Shown here piece by piece: positions 12,111 to 15,217 of a stretch of DNA of 15,217 bases. A program made the position numbers and the translations under genes. The notes under the pieces were generated by a model. It did not search any database and had not been told where the DNA came from. It saw only the letters and a list, made by a program, of their open reading frames with translations. The number at the start of each line of letters is the position of its first letter. Positions within the stretch are counted from its first letter, which is position 1. This DNA comes from Candidatus Delongbacteria bacterium (GTDB lineage: Bacteria > JAGOEH01). The stretch spans positions 1 to 15,217 of the forward strand of contig JAGOEH010000072.1 in assembly GCA_017997825.1 (NCBI GenBank). Direction: 5' to 3'.

Positions 12111-14834
12111 ATGTCTTATGGCAAATTGACTACCTTGTTGATGTCTATTCTGATTGCTGTTGTTGGCTTGTGTATGAATCTTATGGCTGACACAGATTAT
12201 GGTGAAGAGATTCTCGAAAAGCGTACCGAATCTTCCCGCACTTATTACAAGAATGGGGTTTATACTTGCATAATTATTCCTGAGAATAATCTTCAAGAAA
12301 AATATGTTATAAATAGAAGATCAATAGATTCTTATACACCAAGTTCATTTTATTCTGTTAGACAGTATCCTAATGGTGGATTCGGTAAGTATATTGATCA
12401 TTCTCCTGTCGGCGCTGGTTATATTCCAGGTTATGATCCTCTTTGGATGATGAGAGGTATAATCGAATGGAATATAAGCAATATTGATGATTCGATGCAA
12501 ATTTATGGACATGAAATATTTCAGTTGACAACAGATGAGATTCATCTATATTCACATGATAGTATTGTCATTCAACTAAATAACTGTTCATCCTTTGGTA
12601 GTATTATCAATCTGAATGATAGTTTACGATGGATTCGTGTAGATGATGGTAATTATATTTCTCAGTTTAGTGTTTATACTGAATCTCCCCAATCTCAATC
12701 ATTTTCAATTGATTTAGTTGAAGGAATTCAAAACTCTCTTCCATATGGACGTTTAGTAATTGGATTACAAGGAACAATAGAATATGATCAAGGGTGGGTT
12801 AATCTTTCAGATATTCCTTCTTTGACTATTCATTTTGGTGAACGAATGATTGCTTCTGGAGAATTATACAAAGATCAAATATGGTCATATCCACATACTC
12901 TAACTGGAAATCTTACAGTTCCAACTGGAATAACACTAACCATCAATTCATCTGTTGATCTTCAAGGTCATACATTACTCTCAACGGGAGGCACAATCAT
13001 TCTTGGCCCCAATGGTTCAGTCAATCCTCATTATTGTATTAAACAGAATAATTTAATTAAAGGATTTTATCCAAGTTTTGAAACTGCTTTGAATAATGTG
13101 GTTACAGGACAAAAAATTGAAGTAGGAGAAGTTTATATTCTTACCCAGGATGTTACACTTCCCGCTGGCGTTGTTTTTCAATTTCTCGGAACAGTTAGTT
13201 TGGGAGGGCATTGGCTATATGCCCCTGGAAGTATTTGTTATCCGGTAACAGTGAATGGATGTGCTGCAAAAGTGACAAGTTCCCCTTATGGTCCTTACAC
13301 CGGATTATATCCTACATTAAACTCAGCATTGACTTATGCCCAAGAAGGTCAAACGATTGAGCTTTATGCGTCAACTTATTCTCAGAACATTACACTAAAT
13401 GGAGTTTCATTGTTAGGTCAAGGTTCAGGAAGTACAATCATCAATGGTAATATTTCCGCTTCCGGCAATGGAATAATTGTTATTGAAGGATTAAGTATTA
13501 CTAATCGTTCAATATCAATGAATAATTGTCAAGGATGGATTACGGACATAGTAAGCAATAGTAATTATTCAGTAATCTATGGATATAATTCACCAAGTTT
13601 AAGTGTTGATAATTTTGATTCAAATAATAATAACAGCCAAAGTGTAACAATTACTGCCGCTAATTGCGCTTTATGTGCAAATTCGAATCATATCCACAAC
13701 AGTGAATATGGGATAATTGTTAGTGGATCGTCCACTCTATATTCCCGTATAAATTGGTATTGTGGCAATGAACTTGGTGATATCAATAATCAGACTGCCA
13801 ATACAATAGAGTCAGTGGATGATCAGCTTTCCGATATTCCAAGCCGGAGTATTTTGGGATATAAAATAGTAACTGATTATACAGTCTGTGGTCAGCTGAT
13901 GAAGAAATCGGGAAATCAACTGATGGATGAGCTTCAGAAATCTATTTCAGATAATGGTGAAAGCATAAATGAGATTGATACAGATTATCATTTGTTCATT
14001 CAGAGTCTTAATCAAGAAAGGAAAAAGAATCCAAAGTATAATATTTCAGAATCTAAGAATGTCATTTTAGGATTCATTGAAAAATATAACAAACTAATCA
14101 ATGACGGATTGTCATTTGAAGAAAACAATCGAATCATATCCAGAATTGTGCGTTGTTATCGACTGATGGAAGACTGGGATGGATTGAAGCTGATTCTTGA
14201 TCAATTCAGTCAGTCGAATAAAGATCAGAAACGGATTCCTTATCTCAAACGGCAGGAAGTCTATTATTATCTTGGGGTGAAGGATTACCGGTCAGCTCTT
14301 TCCGTAATCTCCGAACTCAGGAAATCCGGTATCGAGGATAAAACGTTATTGGGAGAATTGATCTATGAGGAAGGACTGATCCATAAGTATAATCTCAAGG
14401 AACCTTTGCAGGCCAGGATTGCGTTCGAGGAATTGATGAAGGGTTATCCCGATCATCCATTATCAAAGTTTGCCGAAACGGAATCGCAGGATCTGGTAAG
14501 CCAGGATGAATGGAATCGCTATCTTGAGGATAAGAAAACAGATAACGGAACTGAAGAAGTCGGTTTCAGTTGCAGCAGTTATCCGAATCCATTCAACCTG
14601 AGTACCCGGATCCAGTATGCCATTCCGAAATATGGTCAGGTTCAGGTGGTGGTTTATGATCTGCTTGGACGGATGGTCCGGGAGCTGGTGAAGCAGGATC
14701 AGGGCAAAGGCCAGTATGAAGTGGAATGGAACGGTTGTAATCAGAATGGTGCTCCGGTCTCATCCGGTATCTATTTTTATCGGGTTCAATGGAATAATCG
14801 AGCTCATTCCGATAAACTGATTATGTTGAAGTAG
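12111..14834 (+). CDS. Large secreted protein: beta-helix-like centre, TPR-like region, type IX sorting domain
   Basis: Read from ATG 12111, 8 nt after GGAGG (12098-12102), this is a 907-residue protein; an upstream ATG at 12084 lacks an SD. The N-terminus (MSYGKLTTLLMSILIAVVGL...MA) is a signal peptide. Residues about 30-250 were not recognised. About 260-560 looks like a right-handed beta-helix, with GNLTVPTGITLTINSSVDLQG and two related turns, FETALNNVVTGQKIEVGE and LNSALTYAQEGQTIELYAST. About 600-790 is helical and TPR-like (EVYYYLGVKDYRSALSVISE; ARIAFEELMKGYPDHP). The last 86 residues (YPNPFNLSTRIQYAIP...SSGIYFYRVQW...KLIMLK) form a FlgD-like/type IX sorting domain, so export to the cell surface is expected. 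A catalytic site was not identified. The 5' part is AT-rich, the 3' third is not, suggesting a mosaic gene. Confidence 0.85.
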   Translation: MSYGKLTTLLMSILIAVVGLCMNLMADTDYGEEILEKRTESSRTYYKNGVYTCIIIPENNLQEKYVINRRSIDSYTPSSFYSVRQYPNGGFGKYIDHSPVGAGYIPGYDPLWMMRGIIEWNISNIDDSMQIYGHEIFQLTTDEIHLYSHDSIVIQLNNCSSFGSIINLNDSLRWIRVDDGNYISQFSVYTESPQSQSFSIDLVEGIQNSLPYGRLVIGLQGTIEYDQGWVNLSDIPSLTIHFGERMIASGELYKDQIWSYPHTLTGNLTVPTGITLTINSSVDLQGHTLLSTGGTIILGPNGSVNPHYCIKQNNLIKGFYPSFETALNNVVTGQKIEVGEVYILTQDVTLPAGVVFQFLGTVSLGGHWLYAPGSICYPVTVNGCAAKVTSSPYGPYTGLYPTLNSALTYAQEGQTIELYASTYSQNITLNGVSLLGQGSGSTIINGNISASGNGIIVIEGLSITNRSISMNNCQGWITDIVSNSNYSVIYGYNSPSLSVDNFDSNNNNSQSVTITAANCALCANSNHIHNSEYGIIVSGSSTLYSRINWYCGNELGDINNQTANTIESVDDQLSDIPSRSILGYKIVTDYTVCGQLMKKSGNQLMDELQKSISDNGESINEIDTDYHLFIQSLNQERKKNPKYNISESKNVILGFIEKYNKLINDGLSFEENNRIISRIVRCYRLMEDWDGLKLILDQFSQSNKDQKRIPYLKRQEVYYYLGVKDYRSALSVISELRKSGIEDKTLLGELIYEEGLIHKYNLKEPLQARIAFEELMKGYPDHPLSKFAETESQDLVSQDEWNRYLEDKKTDNGTEEVGFSCSSYPNPFNLSTRIQYAIPKYGQVQVVVYDLLGRMVRELVKQDQGKGQYEVEWNGCNQNGAPVSSGIYFYRVQWNNRAHSDKLIMLK

Positions 14835-14850
14835 TATTGATCAACCAATC

Positions 14851-14887
14851 GAACGGCAGCGTTGAATTCGGCGCTGCCGTTCTTTTC
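14851..14887 (+). terminator. Rho-independent terminator of the secreted-protein gene
   Basis: GAACGGCAGCG (14851-14861) and CGCTGCCGTTC (14872-14882) form a perfect 11-bp stem with a 10-nt loop, followed by TTTTC. Confidence 0.88.
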
Positions 14888-14913
14888 TATAGAATAACCG
14901 GAAAGGAGCGGGC

Positions 14914-15217
14914 ATGGTTAAGTATGTAAAGCTGATCGGCATAATCCTTTTGATCGGAGCCATTGGCTTGCCGTCTGCGATTCTGGGAGAGGCGGATTCG
15001 GTATCGATGGTTATCCGTGGATCGGAGCCGTTCAATCCCAAGGGCAAGTTCGGTTTTCAACTGATATTCACCGATCTGAAGCTGAGCAGCCATACTCAGG
15101 AATTGGGTGTCAGTTACTATCTGACTCCACACTGGGAAGCAAGTATTCATTTATTGGCAGATTTTAAAAGACAGAAAAGTATCTGTAGAAAAAATGCTTT
15201 CATTTATGATGAACAAA
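14914..15217 (+). CDS. Exported protein, N-terminal part (continues beyond window)
   Basis: AAAGGAG (14902-14908) precedes ATG 14914, and the frame stays open to the window edge, giving 101 residues. A signal peptide is clear: MVKYVKLIGIILLIGAIGLP, with likely cleavage near ILGEA. The mature start (SMVIRGSEPF, then GKFGFQLIFTDLKLSSHTQE, LGVSYYLTPHWEASIHLLAD) alternates hydrophobic and polar residues as in outer-membrane beta-barrel strands, so an outer-membrane protein is a fair guess. From about 15160 the DNA turns markedly AT-rich and the peptide becomes basic (FKRQKSICRKNAFIYDEQ), unlike a barrel; this could mark an insertion or frameshift. The family was not recognised. Confidence 0.65.
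   Translation, partial: MVKYVKLIGIILLIGAIGLPSAILGEADSVSMVIRGSEPFNPKGKFGFQLIFTDLKLSSHTQELGVSYYLTPHWEASIHLLADFKRQKSICRKNAFIYDEQ

Overview
The window reads as a stretch of a mid-GC bacterial chromosome. It starts inside the last gene of an rRNA operon (the 3' part of a 5S rRNA with its terminator) and ends inside a coding sequence. Most genes have strong Shine-Dalgarno sites (AAGGAG/AAGGAGG) and several have TTGACA/TATAAT-like promoters. One large secreted protein ends in a C-terminal domain of the type IX secretion / FlgD-like kind (YPNPFN ... SSGIYFYRV ... KLIMLK). Together these suggest a member of the wider Fibrobacterota-Chlorobiota-Bacteroidota group or a related candidate phylum. Bacteroidota proper is less likely, because that phylum rarely uses strong SD sites and has a different promoter consensus. 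This placement is an inference; no taxonomic marker is complete here.

Region 1 (1-2667): 5S rRNA end and terminator, then a gene-poor stretch with a perfect GC-rich palindrome and a C10 tract. A consensus promoter follows, driving a probable operon of an AzgA-type purine (NCS2) permease, a GNAT acetyltransferase and a small VOC/glyoxalase-fold protein. Region 2 (2668-5676): a secreted SIMPL-domain protein, then a compact cysteine-rich cluster. That cluster is an ECF-type sigma factor with a C-X8-C-X-C tail followed by two DUF3795-type proteins, which are separated by a perfect 12-bp hairpin. Region 3 (5677-9044): an exported prolyl oligopeptidase with an intact catalytic triad and a strong terminator, then a WrbA-type flavoprotein with its own promoter.

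Region 4 (9045-12110) is the accessory part. It holds a small lipoprotein gene interrupted by an in-frame amber codon, a frameshifted C-terminal remnant that looks like an Eco57I/type IIG-like DNA methyltransferase, and an intact RhuM-family gene whose ATG overlaps the remnant's stop. Two imperfect inverted repeats reminiscent of recombination sites and an 8-copy octamer microsatellite follow. This stretch is visibly more AT-rich than its surroundings. Region 5 (12111-15217): a 907-residue secreted protein (beta-helix-like centre, TPR-like region, sorting domain) whose 5' two thirds is AT-rich and whose 3' third matches the host style; a terminator; and the start of an exported protein cut by the window edge.

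The most interesting regulatory signal is a 16-nt sequence repeated exactly in two 5' leaders (415-430 and 9202-9217). Within it, ATGCCGCCGGATTGA is a complete micro-ORF, Met-Pro-Pro-Asp-stop, and PPD is a known EF-P-dependent ribosome-stalling motif. A degenerate version without the ATG lies in a third leader at a similar distance from its -10 box. The permease, SIMPL and lipoprotein genes downstream all encode membrane or exported proteins.
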